A stretch of DNA of 62,427 bases, from contig JBJDZG010000015.1 of the NCBI GenBank assembly GCA_051867875.1, positions 1 to 62,427 of the forward strand, read 5' to 3'. Below the pieces are notes generated by a model that was not told where the DNA came from, did not search any database, and saw only the letters and a program-made list of their open reading frames with translations. This document shows positions 25,864 to 35,227 of this stretch, one piece after another. Positions within the stretch are counted from its first letter, which is position 1, and each line of letters starts with the position of its first letter. The stretch is from RGIG4608 sp051867875 (GTDB taxonomy: Bacteria > Bacillota > Clostridia > Oscillospirales > CAG-272). The position numbers and the translations under genes were made by a program.

Positions 25864-27750
25864 ATGTACGAATATTATCCTCTCTTGTTCGTCGGTGGCG
25901 TGGTAGGTCTTTTCAGTATAGTATTTTTTATCGCGTATCTTACGATAAAGGATAAAAAAGAAGAGATAGGCTTTGAGAGAAATATGAAGGACGGCGAGAT
26001 AATGAAGCGCCTCATTCGCTACGCAAAGCCTCACATACCGAGCTTTATAATAGTAGGCTTGCTTATGGCGTTCTCCATAGCGTACAGCGTAATCGCTCCC
26101 ATTCTTATGGGTAAGGTTACGGAGCTTCTCAAAAATGAGTTTGAGCTTCCTACTCTCTACACTTGGATTGCTCTTTACGCGGTAATTCTTATTACTTCGC
26201 TTGTTTTTCAGTATATTCAGGCGATACTTTTGCAGAAAATCGGTCAGAAAATTCTGTCCGCTTTGCGCGAGGACGTTTTTACTCATATTGAGAGTCTCTC
26301 GCACTCACAGCTCAACAAAATTCCCGTAGGTAAGCTCGTAACGAGAGTTACCAACGATACGAATGCGATTTCGATGATGTTTACGCAGATACTCGTAAAC
26401 CTTATCAAAAACGTGTTCCTCATAATAGCGATAGTAGTCGCCATGTTTATGATTAACTATATGCTGACTCTCATGGTGCTCTGCTTCGTTCCGTTTATCT
26501 TCATTTTTACGCTCATTTTCCGCAAGTTCTCGCGCAGAGCTTACAGGAGAGTAAAGGACGGCACTACGGACATTAACACCTTCCTTTCGGAAAACCTCTC
26601 GGGTATCAAGATTATTCAGATATTCAACAGAGAAGAGAGAAAGAAGAACGACTTTATAGCAAAGAACAACGTTCTCGGCAAGGCAAAGCGCGACCAGATA
26701 TTCGTTTTCAGTGTCTTCCGTCCCGTCGTTTATATGCTCTATATTTCAAGCGTACTCTGCCTGTTCTATATTTCCGGTAAGGGATATATCGACGGCGTTA
26801 CGTTCTTCGGACAGACTATTACGAGTGAGATAGCGGTTGCTTTCTATCTTTACATTCAGACCTTCTTCGACCCCATTCAGAACCTTGCAGACCAATTCAA
26901 CCGTTTGCAGTCGGCGTTTGCTTCGTCAGAAAAGATATTCACGATTATGGATATGAAGCCCGAGGTCGTTGACAGCGAGGGAGCTATTGAGCTTGAAGAG
27001 GTCAAGGGCGATATTGAGTTCAAAAACGTTTGGTTTGCTTACGAGGGCGAGGAATGGGTATTGAGGGACGTTTCCTTTAAGATAAAGGCACGCGAAACGG
27101 TTGCGTTTGTCGGCTCGACGGGCTCGGGTAAGACGACTATCCTCTCGCTTATCTGCCGAAATTACGATATCCAGAAAGGACAGATACTCATTGACGGAAT
27201 AGATATAAAGAATATCAAGATATCCTCTTTGCGCCGTCATTTCGGACAGATGCTTCAGGACGTATTCCTTTTCTCGGGCACAATCCGTTCAAATATTGTG
27301 CTCAGAAATGACGATATCCCCGACGAAGAAATAAGAAAGGCTTGCGAGTACGTTAACGCAAACCACTTTATCGACAAATTAAAGAACGGACTTGACGAGG
27401 AAGTCCGCGAGAGGGGCAACAACTTCTCCGCAGGACAGCGCCAGCTCCTTTCGTTTGCGAGAACGATAATTCACAAGCCGAGCGTCATGATACTTGACGA
27501 GGCAACGGCGAATATCGACACCGAAACCGAGCTTCTCATTCAGGATTCGCTTGAAAAGATGATGAACATAGGCACTATGCTCATTGTTGCACACAGGCTG
27601 TCAACTATTCAGCACGCTGACAATATCATTGTGCTCTCCCACGGTGAGATAATTGAACAGGGCAACCATTTCGAGCTTCTTGCAAAGCGCGGTAGGTATT
27701 ATAATCTTTATATGTTGCAGTATCACAAGCAACAGCTTACGGCACAATAA
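25864..27750 (+). CDS. ABC exporter subunit B (catalytic ATP site)
   Basis: This 628-residue partner half-transporter starts at the ATG 7 nt behind AAGGAGG; a GTG at 25858 is too close to the site. An extra hydrophobic N-terminal helix precedes the six-helix exporter domain. ATPase motifs are Walker A GSTGSGKTT, a degenerate signature FSAGQRQ and Walker B MILDEATANID with the normal catalytic Glu, the exact complement of subunit A. The two therefore form one asymmetric heterodimer. Confidence 0.92.
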   Translation: MYEYYPLLFVGGVVGLFSIVFFIAYLTIKDKKEEIGFERNMKDGEIMKRLIRYAKPHIPSFIIVGLLMAFSIAYSVIAPILMGKVTELLKNEFELPTLYTWIALYAVILITSLVFQYIQAILLQKIGQKILSALREDVFTHIESLSHSQLNKIPVGKLVTRVTNDTNAISMMFTQILVNLIKNVFLIIAIVVAMFMINYMLTLMVLCFVPFIFIFTLIFRKFSRRAYRRVKDGTTDINTFLSENLSGIKIIQIFNREERKKNDFIAKNNVLGKAKRDQIFVFSVFRPVVYMLYISSVLCLFYISGKGYIDGVTFFGQTITSEIAVAFYLYIQTFFDPIQNLADQFNRLQSAFASSEKIFTIMDMKPEVVDSEGAIELEEVKGDIEFKNVWFAYEGEEWVLRDVSFKIKARETVAFVGSTGSGKTTILSLICRNYDIQKGQILIDGIDIKNIKISSLRRHFGQMLQDVFLFSGTIRSNIVLRNDDIPDEEIRKACEYVNANHFIDKLKNGLDEEVRERGNNFSAGQRQLLSFARTIIHKPSVMILDEATANIDTETELLIQDSLEKMMNIGTMLIVAHRLSTIQHADNIIVLSHGEIIEQGNHFELLAKRGRYYNLYMLQYHKQQLTAQ

Positions 27751-27756
27751 AAAATT

Positions 27757-27788
27757 AAGACGGCAATTTTTGGATTGCCGTCTTTTTT
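27757..27788 (+). terminator. Rho-independent terminator after the ABC exporter operon
   Basis: An 11-bp stem (AAGACGGCAAT/ATTGCCGTCTT) with a T-run, 6 bp after the stop codon. Confidence 0.92.
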
Positions 27789-27791
27789 CGC

Positions 27792-27820
27792 TTGACATAA
27801 ACATAATTTGGGTATATAAT
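27792..27820 (+). promoter_or_regulatory. Consensus promoter of the branching enzyme gene
   Basis: TTGACA (27792-27797), 17-nt spacer, TATAAT (27815-27820). Confidence 0.88.
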
Positions 27821-27848
27821 TAATATACAAAACTATCGGAGGTGCAAA

Positions 27849-29831
27849 ATGAGCTATAAAATTTTCGATTATGACCCCTCGCTTCTTCCTTATGAGAGTG
27901 ATATCGAACTCAGAATGAGGAATTATTACAATAAAAAGCGTGAGCTCGTCGGAGATAACGGCAAGCTTATCGATTTTGCAAACGGACACCATTATTTCGG
28001 TTTTCACAAGGTTGAGAACGGCTGGTATTACCGCGAATGGGCACCCGCGGCTGACGAAATGTACCTTATGGGTGATTTCAACGGTTGGAACAGATGGAGC
28101 CATCGCCTTCACAGACTTGACGGCGGTGTGTTTGAAATATTTATTGAGGGCAGGGAAACGCTCTTTGACGACTGCCGTGTAAAAGCCATAGTCAAGCACG
28201 GCTGGGACTATCTTGAAAGAATCCCTGCGTACTGCAAGCGTGTTTTGCAAAATCCTTACGACTACACTTGGTGCGGAGCCGTTGTGGACGAGCCCGAGTA
28301 CGTATGGAAGAAAACGAACTTCAAGCCTCAGAAAAAGCTTTTCATTTACGAAACTCATATAGGAATGGCGCAGGAGAGAGAGGGAATCGGTACATACAAC
28401 GAGTTTACCGACAAAATCCTTCCCCGAATCAAAGCCGACGGCTACACCGCCATTCAGATAATGGCGATAATGGAGCACCCGTATTACGGCTCGTTCGGTT
28501 ATCAGGTTTCGAGCTTTTTTGCCGTTTCCTCAAAGTTCGGTAAATGCAACGAATTAAAGCGTCTTATCGATACAGCTCATCAGATGGGTATTGCGGTGCT
28601 TCTTGACGTGGTACACTCCCACGCGGTAAGCAATACCGTTGAGGGTATCGCCGCTTTTGACGGAACGGCTACTCAGTATTTCCACGCAGGCTCGCGCGGC
28701 GACCACCCTGCTTGGGGAACGAAACTTTTCAATTACAATAAAAATGAAGTAATACATTTCCTTCTTTCAAACCTCAAATTCTGGCTTGAAGAATATCATT
28801 TTGACGGCTTCCGTTTCGACGGAGTTACCTCAATGCTCTACCACGACCACGGTCTTGGCACGGCGTTTACCGACTATTCAAAATATTTCTCTCTCAACAC
28901 CGACACTGAGGCAGTTACGTACCTCCAACTTGCAACCGACCTTATCTACGAGGTAAATCCCAACGCCATCACGATTGCAGAGGATATGTCCGCAATGCCG
29001 GGTATGTGCCTTAAAGTTGAAGAGGGCGGTATAGGCTTTGACTACCGCCTTGCCATGGGCTCGCCCGATATGTGGATAAGGCTGACGAAAAACGTTCGTG
29101 ACGAGGATTGGAGTATGTGGTACATCTGGTGCGAGCTCACAGGACGCCGTCCGCACGAGAAATATATCGGATATGCGGAGTCCCACGACCAAGCGCTCGT
29201 CGGGGATAAAACGCTTATTTTCCGGCTTTGCGACGCCGCTATGTACACGGATATGTCGAAGTCCAGCCAAAATCATATAATTGACAGAGGTATGGCGCTT
29301 CACAAGATGATAAGACTTATCACAATGTCGCTCGGCGGTGAGGGCTATCTAAACTTTATGGGCAACGAGTTCGGACACCCCGAATGGATAGATTTCCCGC
29401 GCGAGGGCAACGGTTGGAGTCATTTCTACTGCCGCCGTCAGTGGCATCTTGCCGACGATCCCGAGCTCAAATACGGAGAGCTTCTCAAATTCGACAATGA
29501 GATGATAAAGCTCGCAAAAGAGTATAACATTTTTGAGAAAGAGCCCCACTGGTTGCAGATAGACGACGACAACAAGATAATGATGTACGAGCGTGCAGGG
29601 CTTATCTTCGTATTTAACTTCAACCCGACACGCGATTTCTGGGGATACAATCTCAAAATGCGTTTTAAGGGCGATTACAAAGTCGTATTCTCTACCGACA
29701 GGCGCGAGTTCGGCGGTTGGGAAAGACCGAGCGAAACTATGGTATATTCCACGAACGATTTCCGCGAATTTCCCATTTTCTTGCCTTCAAGGACGGCTAT
29801 CTGCCTTCGCAGAGTGGTAGGGAAGAAATAA
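27849..29831 (+). CDS. glgB: 1,4-alpha-glucan branching enzyme, eukaryote-like GH13_8 type
   Basis: This 660-residue enzyme creates alpha-1,6 branches in glycogen. A CBM48 domain (WAPAADEMYLMGDFNGW, about 60-80) precedes the GH13 barrel. Catalytic segments are DGFRFDGVTSM (nucleophile Asp), TIAEDMSAMPG (acid/base Glu) and YAESHDQALVGDKT (third Asp). The extension VTSMLYHDHG after the nucleophile is typical of the GH13_8 subfamily that includes eukaryotic branching enzymes, not the usual bacterial GH13_9. No other glycogen genes are nearby. Confidence 0.93.
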   Translation: MSYKIFDYDPSLLPYESDIELRMRNYYNKKRELVGDNGKLIDFANGHHYFGFHKVENGWYYREWAPAADEMYLMGDFNGWNRWSHRLHRLDGGVFEIFIEGRETLFDDCRVKAIVKHGWDYLERIPAYCKRVLQNPYDYTWCGAVVDEPEYVWKKTNFKPQKKLFIYETHIGMAQEREGIGTYNEFTDKILPRIKADGYTAIQIMAIMEHPYYGSFGYQVSSFFAVSSKFGKCNELKRLIDTAHQMGIAVLLDVVHSHAVSNTVEGIAAFDGTATQYFHAGSRGDHPAWGTKLFNYNKNEVIHFLLSNLKFWLEEYHFDGFRFDGVTSMLYHDHGLGTAFTDYSKYFSLNTDTEAVTYLQLATDLIYEVNPNAITIAEDMSAMPGMCLKVEEGGIGFDYRLAMGSPDMWIRLTKNVRDEDWSMWYIWCELTGRRPHEKYIGYAESHDQALVGDKTLIFRLCDAAMYTDMSKSSQNHIIDRGMALHKMIRLITMSLGGEGYLNFMGNEFGHPEWIDFPREGNGWSHFYCRRQWHLADDPELKYGELLKFDNEMIKLAKEYNIFEKEPHWLQIDDDNKIMMYERAGLIFVFNFNPTRDFWGYNLKMRFKGDYKVVFSTDRREFGGWERPSETMVYSTNDFREFPIFLPSRTAICLRRVVGKK

Positions 29832-29844
29832 AACAAACGTAAAA

Positions 29845-29867
29845 AACCGCTTGCAACGCAAGCGGTT
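29845..29867. terminator. Bidirectional terminator between glgB and the aldo/keto reductase gene
   Basis: A perfect 10-bp stem with 3-nt loop. A-run on one side and CTGCTTTTCTTG on the other serve the two convergent genes. Confidence 0.85.
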
Positions 29868-29879
29868 CTGCTTTTCTTG

Positions 29880-31001
29880 TTACTGTTCCTTATCAAATTC
29901 TTCGGAAACGCCCTTGAGGAGTTCTCTTATAGATAAGTGCTGTGGGCAGATGTTTTCGCACGCACCGCATTCGATGCAGTCCTTCGCCTTGCCCTTGTTT
30001 GTGGTACACACGTCGTAGTAGAAAGCATACGTCCAAGAGTTCCAAGCTTTTTTGCCATTCATGCACGAGAAGAGGTCGGGAATCGGGATATTCATAGGGC
30101 AGCCGTCAACGCAGTAGCGGCAACCCGTACACTGAATTGATTTTTGACCTTTCATTATTTCAAGCACCTTGAAAACTGCTTCAAATTCTTTTGCATTGAG
30201 AGGTTCAAAGTCCTTCATATAGCTGATATTGTCGAGCATCATATCCATATTGCCCATACCCGAGAGCACCATAAAAATTCCCTCAAAGCTTGCCGCAAAT
30301 CTGATTGCGTAGCTTGCAGGCGAGGCCTCTCCGAGCTCGTTATAAATCTTTTTTGCGTCCTCGGGGAGATTGACGAGCAATCCGCCTTTGACGGGTTCCA
30401 TAACCAGCACCGGCTTTGAGTGCTTACGGCAGACCTCGTAGCATTTTCTTGACTCTATTGAGGGGTCGTCGTAATCTGCGTAGTTGAACTGAATCTGCAC
30501 CACCTCGATTGCGGGGTAATCGGTCAAAATCTTGTCAAGAAATTCCGCATTGTCGTGGAATGAAATGCCGACGTGCTTTATTTTGCCCTCTGCTTTGAGT
30601 GCAAAAGCGGTTTCGTACGCGTGCGCATTGACGTACTGCATATAATTGTTCTGCGACTGGGAGTGCATAAGGTAGAAATCGAAATATTCCACGCCGCAGC
30701 TTTCAAGTTGTTTTCTAAATGCGGGACGGATATCGGCTTCGCACTTAAAGAGGTGGCTTGAAAGTTTGTCCGTAAGTATGTAGCTGTCGCGGGGATAGCG
30801 CGAGGTAAGGCACTCGCGGATTGCCGTCTCACTTTTTCCGTCGAGATAACCTTGCGCGGTGTCAAAATAGTTAAAACCGTTTCGGAGGAAAGCATCGACC
30901 ATTTTTGAAAACTCAACGGTATCGACCTCTCCGTTTTTCATTGGCAGACGCATACAGCCAAAGCCGAATTTTTTGCGGACTTCGGAAAAATAGGAATTCA
31001 T
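29880..31001 (-). CDS. Aldo/keto reductase fused to a 2x[4Fe-4S] ferredoxin domain
   Basis: This 373-residue protein has an aldo/keto reductase barrel (about 1-285) with the tetrad residues visible as FDTAQGY (Asp, Tyr), LTDKL (Lys) and LMHSQ (His). A C-terminal ferredoxin-like domain holds CTGCRYCVDGCP (about 290) and CIECGACENICP (about 345), with the Cys spacing of two 4Fe-4S clusters. This oxidoreductase fusion is frequent in anaerobes; the substrate is unknown. It is a paralogue of the gene at 58454-59653. AGGTGG precedes the ATG. Confidence 0.9.
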   Translation of the reverse strand: MNSYFSEVRKKFGFGCMRLPMKNGEVDTVEFSKMVDAFLRNGFNYFDTAQGYLDGKSETAIRECLTSRYPRDSYILTDKLSSHLFKCEADIRPAFRKQLESCGVEYFDFYLMHSQSQNNYMQYVNAHAYETAFALKAEGKIKHVGISFHDNAEFLDKILTDYPAIEVVQIQFNYADYDDPSIESRKCYEVCRKHSKPVLVMEPVKGGLLVNLPEDAKKIYNELGEASPASYAIRFAASFEGIFMVLSGMGNMDMMLDNISYMKDFEPLNAKEFEAVFKVLEIMKGQKSIQCTGCRYCVDGCPMNIPIPDLFSCMNGKKAWNSWTYAFYYDVCTTNKGKAKDCIECGACENICPQHLSIRELLKGVSEEFDKEQ

Positions 31002-31029
31002 AATCCACCTCCAGATTCTTTATAAACTA

Positions 31030-31058
31030 ATTTTATCACACGCAATCCCTTTTGTCAA
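31030..31058 (-). promoter_or_regulatory. Promoter of the aldo/keto reductase gene
   Basis: Minus strand: TTGACA (31053-31058), 17-nt spacer, TAAAAT (31030-31035). Confidence 0.8.
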
Positions 31059-31071
31059 TGAAAAAATGCTC

Positions 31072-31100
31072 TTGACTTATGCCGAAAAATGTTATATAAT
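31072..31100 (+). promoter_or_regulatory. Promoter of the ArsB/NhaD-type transporter gene
   Basis: TTGACT (31072-31077), 17-nt spacer, TATAAT (31095-31100); divergent from the aldo/keto reductase promoter 13 bp away. Confidence 0.8.
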
Positions 31101-31137
31101 GAAAAAGATATAAAAACACACTTTCAGGAGAAAAACA

Positions 31138-32406
31138 ATGATTTATGCAATTATCCTCTTTGCGATAACGTACGTGCTGATGCTTACGTTCAGCAAGTAC
31201 CGTCCGTATATCGCGCTCGCTTCTGCACTTATCTTCATCGTATCGGGAATGCTCCCATTGGGCGATATTTTTGAAGTTATCGACTTTAACGTCCTTATGA
31301 TGATAGCGGGTACTATGGGACTGGTACAGCTCTTTATCGATTCAAAGATGCCCGACCTTCTTGCCGAGCTTCTTATGAAAAAGGTCAAGAACGTGCAGAT
31401 GGCTGCCGTTGCGCTCTCACTTTTCGCGGGCGTGATATCCGCTTTCATTGACAACGTGGCGACGGTTCTTATGATAGCTCCCGTAGCACTCCAAATTTGT
31501 AAAAAACTAAAAACAAATCCAGTGCCGTTCATTATCGGTATTTCGGTTTCTTCAAACCTTCAGGGCGCGGCTACGCTCGTCGGCGACACGACCGCTATCA
31601 TGCTCGGCTCGTATGCCGGTATGACGTTCATGGACTTCTTCTGGTACAAGGGCAAGCCCGGTATCTTCTTCGCGGTTGAGCTCGGTGCAATAGTTGCCGC
31701 TCTTATTCTTGCATGGATATTCAGAAAAGAGAAGGACCCCATTCCGAAGCAGGAAACGCTCACGAAAGTTGAGGATTACGTCCCCACGTACTTGCTTTGC
31801 GGAATAGTCGTTCTTCTTATTATTGCTTCTTTCATTGAGAATAAACCCGACATTACGAACGGTCTTATTTGCATAACTCTTTTAGCGGTAGGTCTTATCT
31901 ACAACTACATAAAGAAAAAGAATACAGGCGCCGTTATCTCACCTCTTAAAGCCATTGACTTTGAAACGATAGGACTTCTTTTCGGTCTTTTCCTCGTCAT
32001 CGGCGGCATAAAAAATATGGGTGTTATCGACGCGGCGGCAAACATACTTGCAAGCCTCGGCGGCGGTAACGTATTCGTGCTCTATACGATAATTGTCTGG
32101 GCATCGGTTCTCATCTCCGCATTTATCGATAATATACCGTACGTTGCGACGATGCTTCCCATCGTAACGGGGCTTGCGGCAACGCTCGGAATCGACCCCA
32201 CGCTTCTTTATTTCGGACTTCTTTCGGGTGCAACGCTCGGCGGTAACTGCACGCCCATCGGCGCGTCCGCAAATATCACGGGTATCGGAATCCTTCGCCG
32301 TGAGGGCTATGAGGTCAAGTCAAGCGACTTCTTTAAGATTGGTATACCCTTTACTTTGGCAGCAGTAATTCCCGCATATATCTATTTGTGGGTGTTCTTC
32401 GGTTGA
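31138..32406 (+). CDS. ArsB/NhaD-superfamily ion transporter (SLC13/YbiR-like)
   Basis: This 422-residue protein has about eleven membrane helices in two inverted halves. Each half has a conserved helix break: AFIDNVATVLMIAPVAL in the first and AFIDNIPYVATMLPIV in the second, plus GGNCTPIGASANITGIG. These are typical of the ion transporter superfamily containing ArsB, NhaD and SLC13. It could move an anion, a dicarboxylate or Na+/H+; substrate is not evident. It is monocistronic. Confidence 0.85.
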   Translation: MIYAIILFAITYVLMLTFSKYRPYIALASALIFIVSGMLPLGDIFEVIDFNVLMMIAGTMGLVQLFIDSKMPDLLAELLMKKVKNVQMAAVALSLFAGVISAFIDNVATVLMIAPVALQICKKLKTNPVPFIIGISVSSNLQGAATLVGDTTAIMLGSYAGMTFMDFFWYKGKPGIFFAVELGAIVAALILAWIFRKEKDPIPKQETLTKVEDYVPTYLLCGIVVLLIIASFIENKPDITNGLICITLLAVGLIYNYIKKKNTGAVISPLKAIDFETIGLLFGLFLVIGGIKNMGVIDAAANILASLGGGNVFVLYTIIVWASVLISAFIDNIPYVATMLPIVTGLAATLGIDPTLLYFGLLSGATLGGNCTPIGASANITGIGILRREGYEVKSSDFFKIGIPFTLAAVIPAYIYLWVFFG

Positions 32407-32414
32407 TAAAATAG

Positions 32415-32449
32415 GCAGAAAAAGCGCTGAGGCGCTTTTTCTGCGTTTT
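32415..32449 (+). terminator. Rho-independent terminator after the ArsB/NhaD-type gene
   Basis: A perfect 13-bp stem (32415-32427 with 32432-32444) followed by GTTTT. Confidence 0.88.
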
Positions 32450-32467
32450 AGACTTCAAAAAACCGGC

Positions 32468-32496
32468 TTGACAAATCTTATCCCATGCGATATAAT
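32468..32496 (+). promoter_or_regulatory. Consensus promoter of the CotH lipoprotein gene
   Basis: TTGACA (32468-32473), 17-nt spacer, TATAAT (32491-32496), a perfect consensus. Confidence 0.88.
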
Positions 32497-32527
32497 GTTT
32501 ACAACAAAATTATAAGGAGTCATAATT

Positions 32528-34528
32528 ATGAAAAAGATTATTTCCTTTATATTGGTGCTTGCGATGACGCTCTCACTTGCTTCCTGTTTTGACAGTATTC
32601 CGCAAGTAACTACCCCTACGGGTTCAATTACCACGACTACGGGCAAAAACGGCGGAAACGGCGGTAGCGGCTCAACTACCACTACGACGACCTATCCCAA
32701 GGACCCCGACAAGCCGATAGAGGATATTCCACAGGACCCCGACCAGCTTGCGGATTTCTATCTTTTGTTCAACCCCGAAAACCGCGTTGAAATAAAACTC
32801 GACATTCCCGACACGGAGCTTGCAAAGCTTCAGGCGGATTATGAAAAATACAGAGATATGGGTTCAAAGTCGCCCATTTACAGAATGGCTGATATGTATG
32901 TCAAGGTTACTGCTCCCGACGGTAATAAGAAGGAGTGGACTATTGAGCAGGTCGGTGTCAGAATGAAGGGCAACACTTCAAGAACCGATTTCTATTCCGA
33001 CGAGAACGGAATGTACAATCTCGTTCACTTCAAGGTTAGCTTCGGAGAGACCTTTGACAAGGCGGAATACTACGGCGACGAGGCCCTCGTCTGGGACGCC
33101 GCAGAGAAACAGGCGCGCAAGGACAGAACCTTTGCGACGCTTGAAAAGCTTGAGCTTAAATGGAACAGAAACGACGACGAAACTTACATAAAAGAGATAT
33201 ATTCTTACGAGCTTTACCGTGAAAGCGGAGTTCTCGCGCCCTATACGGCGCTTGCGTCCGTTGACATCGGTAGCGACCACGCGGGCGTTTGGATAATGTA
33301 TGAGCCCGTTGATAAGATTTTCCTTGAAAAGCGTTTGCCCGAGGAAGCACTCGGCGGCGACCTCTACAAGCTCGGCTGGACTTACGAGGGAGCAACGTTT
33401 ACTTCGTTCAGCTCCTACGGAATTGAGGACGAGGACAGCGGACAGTTCTTTATCTACGACCTCAAAACGAACAAGAAAACTTCGACTCACGAGAGCCTTA
33501 AAGCCCTTATAAACACGCTTAATTCGAACTCGCTTACGAAGGAAAAATTTGAGAGTGTTGTCGATATGAACAACTTTATCAATTTCAGCGCGGTTTCCTA
33601 TATTGCTGGCAATCCCGACGACCTTCGCAACAACTATAACAACTGCTATATCTATTTCAGAGCCGATACGGGCAAGCTTATGCTTATTCCTTACGATATG
33701 GACAGAGTATTCGGAATCAACACCTGGAATCCTTACGGCGACAGTATGACGACGGACAGTCCGTTTATGACGTACAACGTATGCGGAGAGCAGAGAAATC
33801 CCCTCTTTAAGAAAACGCTTTGCGAAAACGGTTTCTTTATGGACGAATACGTTGCGGCGATAAAGGCGATAGATGCAAAAGAGATGCTCACGCTCGACGC
33901 TTTTGAGGAGAGATTTAATACCGCAAATGCGCTTTACGGCGACGAAACGACTCCCTCAAAGACGTATAACAACGCGGGCGGATATAATTTCCGCTTTGAT
34001 ATTAACCACACCTGCGATGCGAATGGAAACAGCAATATGTCCTTTGCTGACTATATGAACGCAAAGCGCGCCACGATGAAGAAATATATCGACGGCACGA
34101 GCGAGCCTGATAATTCGGGAAGCGGAGATAACGGCGGAAATGGCGGAAACAGCGGAAGCGGAGATAACGGCGGCACAACCAACCCCGACGACTCCCAACT
34201 TACGCGTCCTCAACTCCCCGACGCAAAGCCCGACGAGAGCTTTGACCTCTGCATAAGAGCGGATTTTACGAACTGGAACGTAAGCGACGAATATAAGCTT
34301 ACAAAGACCGAGGACGGCGTATTCAGTATCACGGTTACGCGAAGCGAAGAGTTCAGATTTAAGATTCACGACAGTGACGACGGCAAGTGGTACGGTGCGG
34401 AGTGGGTTGACTACGACTGCACGGTGGCTTGGGAAGCCGATTCACACACAAATATCGTTCTCCCCGCAGGAACGTACACGATTTCGTTCCATACCGATAC
34501 GAGGGTTATTTACATAACACAACAATGA
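32528..34528 (+). CDS. CotH-kinase-domain lipoprotein
   Basis: This 666-residue protein has a lipoprotein signal ending LASC (Cys20), a Thr/Gly-rich linker (about 30-60), and a CotH-type kinase-like domain (about 85-500). In it, KGNTSR, the FKVSF strand, LKWNRNDDETYIKE, GVWIMYEPVD and YDMDRVFGIN (Asp in a DxD-like metal site) follow the CotH pattern. A Gly/Asn/Ser linker leads to a C-terminal beta domain (about 570-666) resembling starch-binding or SusE-type modules. In Bacillus CotH is a spore coat protein kinase; extracellular CotH proteins of gut Clostridia are poorly understood. It is monocistronic. Confidence 0.85.
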   Translation: MKKIISFILVLAMTLSLASCFDSIPQVTTPTGSITTTTGKNGGNGGSGSTTTTTTYPKDPDKPIEDIPQDPDQLADFYLLFNPENRVEIKLDIPDTELAKLQADYEKYRDMGSKSPIYRMADMYVKVTAPDGNKKEWTIEQVGVRMKGNTSRTDFYSDENGMYNLVHFKVSFGETFDKAEYYGDEALVWDAAEKQARKDRTFATLEKLELKWNRNDDETYIKEIYSYELYRESGVLAPYTALASVDIGSDHAGVWIMYEPVDKIFLEKRLPEEALGGDLYKLGWTYEGATFTSFSSYGIEDEDSGQFFIYDLKTNKKTSTHESLKALINTLNSNSLTKEKFESVVDMNNFINFSAVSYIAGNPDDLRNNYNNCYIYFRADTGKLMLIPYDMDRVFGINTWNPYGDSMTTDSPFMTYNVCGEQRNPLFKKTLCENGFFMDEYVAAIKAIDAKEMLTLDAFEERFNTANALYGDETTPSKTYNNAGGYNFRFDINHTCDANGNSNMSFADYMNAKRATMKKYIDGTSEPDNSGSGDNGGNGGNSGSGDNGGTTNPDDSQLTRPQLPDAKPDESFDLCIRADFTNWNVSDEYKLTKTEDGVFSITVTRSEEFRFKIHDSDDGKWYGAEWVDYDCTVAWEADSHTNIVLPAGTYTISFHTDTRVIYITQQ

Positions 34529-34530
34529 CG

Positions 34531-34560
34531 AAAAAACAGAGGCTCACGCCTCTGTTTTTT
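34531..34560. terminator. Bidirectional terminator between convergent genes
   Basis: A perfect 13-bp stem AAAAAACAGAGGC/GCCTCTGTTTTTT. It serves the CotH gene and the minus-strand hexapeptide gene whose stop codon lies inside it. Confidence 0.85.
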
Positions 34561-35227
34561 CTCTCTTAATAACCGTATTCGTATCTTTAACTATACAATC
34601 CTCGGGATAAACACCGCGCAGGGAAGTGAGCGGATATACCGAGGTGTTTTTGCCTATCACAGTGCCCGGATTTATCACCGAGCCGCAGCCCACGTCCGCG
34701 CCGTCGGCAAGGATTCCGCCGACCTTACGCAAATTCGTGGGATAATCGACCTCTCCGTGTACGACGACGGGCCGACCGTCGGATTTGAGGTTTGAACAAA
34801 TCGTGCCCGCACCTGTGTGCGCGTGATTTCCGAGGATACTGTCCCCGACGTAATTGTAGTGAGGAATTTGCACTCCGTCAAGCAAGATGCAGTTTTTGAG
34901 CTCGCTTGAGTTTCCGATTACGCACCGCTCGCCCGTGATGACCGAGCCGCGAATGAACGCACCCGGGCGCACCTCGCAGCCGTTGCCGATTATCGCAGGT
35001 CCTTCAATAGTCGCAGTGGGATAAATCTTTACGTTCTTTCCAACGAGCACTCCGTCTTTTAAGAGAGTAAAACCTTCGATGCCGTTATCGACTAAATTTT
35101 GTGCCAAAGCCTTGATTTTCGGGAGCATATCCCAAGGATACTCGCTCTCGCCGAAAAGGGAAGCGAGATAATCCGCCCGGCACTCAAATAAATCTTCCGT
35201 TTTAACTTTTTTCATCATTTCACACAT
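34544..35227 (-). CDS. GlmU-C-terminal-like hexapeptide-repeat protein
   Basis: This 227-residue protein begins with a short helical segment (about 1-55) and continues with a left-handed beta helix of hexapeptide repeats (VGKNVKIYPTATIEGPAIIGNG...). It contains NYVGDSILGNHAHTGAGTICSNLKSDG, closely resembling the acetyltransferase half of GlmU-like proteins. The uridylyltransferase domain is absent. The start ATG is chosen because GGGGG lies 7 nt upstream; other candidates are a TTG at 35245 and an ATG at 35218. It overlaps the end of the GlmM fusion gene, so a joint role in amino-sugar activation is inferred. Confidence 0.82.
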   Translation of the reverse strand: MCEMMKKVKTEDLFECRADYLASLFGESEYPWDMLPKIKALAQNLVDNGIEGFTLLKDGVLVGKNVKIYPTATIEGPAIIGNGCEVRPGAFIRGSVITGERCVIGNSSELKNCILLDGVQIPHYNYVGDSILGNHAHTGAGTICSNLKSDGRPVVVHGEVDYPTNLRKVGGILADGADVGCGSVINPGTVIGKNTSVYPLTSLRGVYPEDCIVKDTNTVIKREKTEA

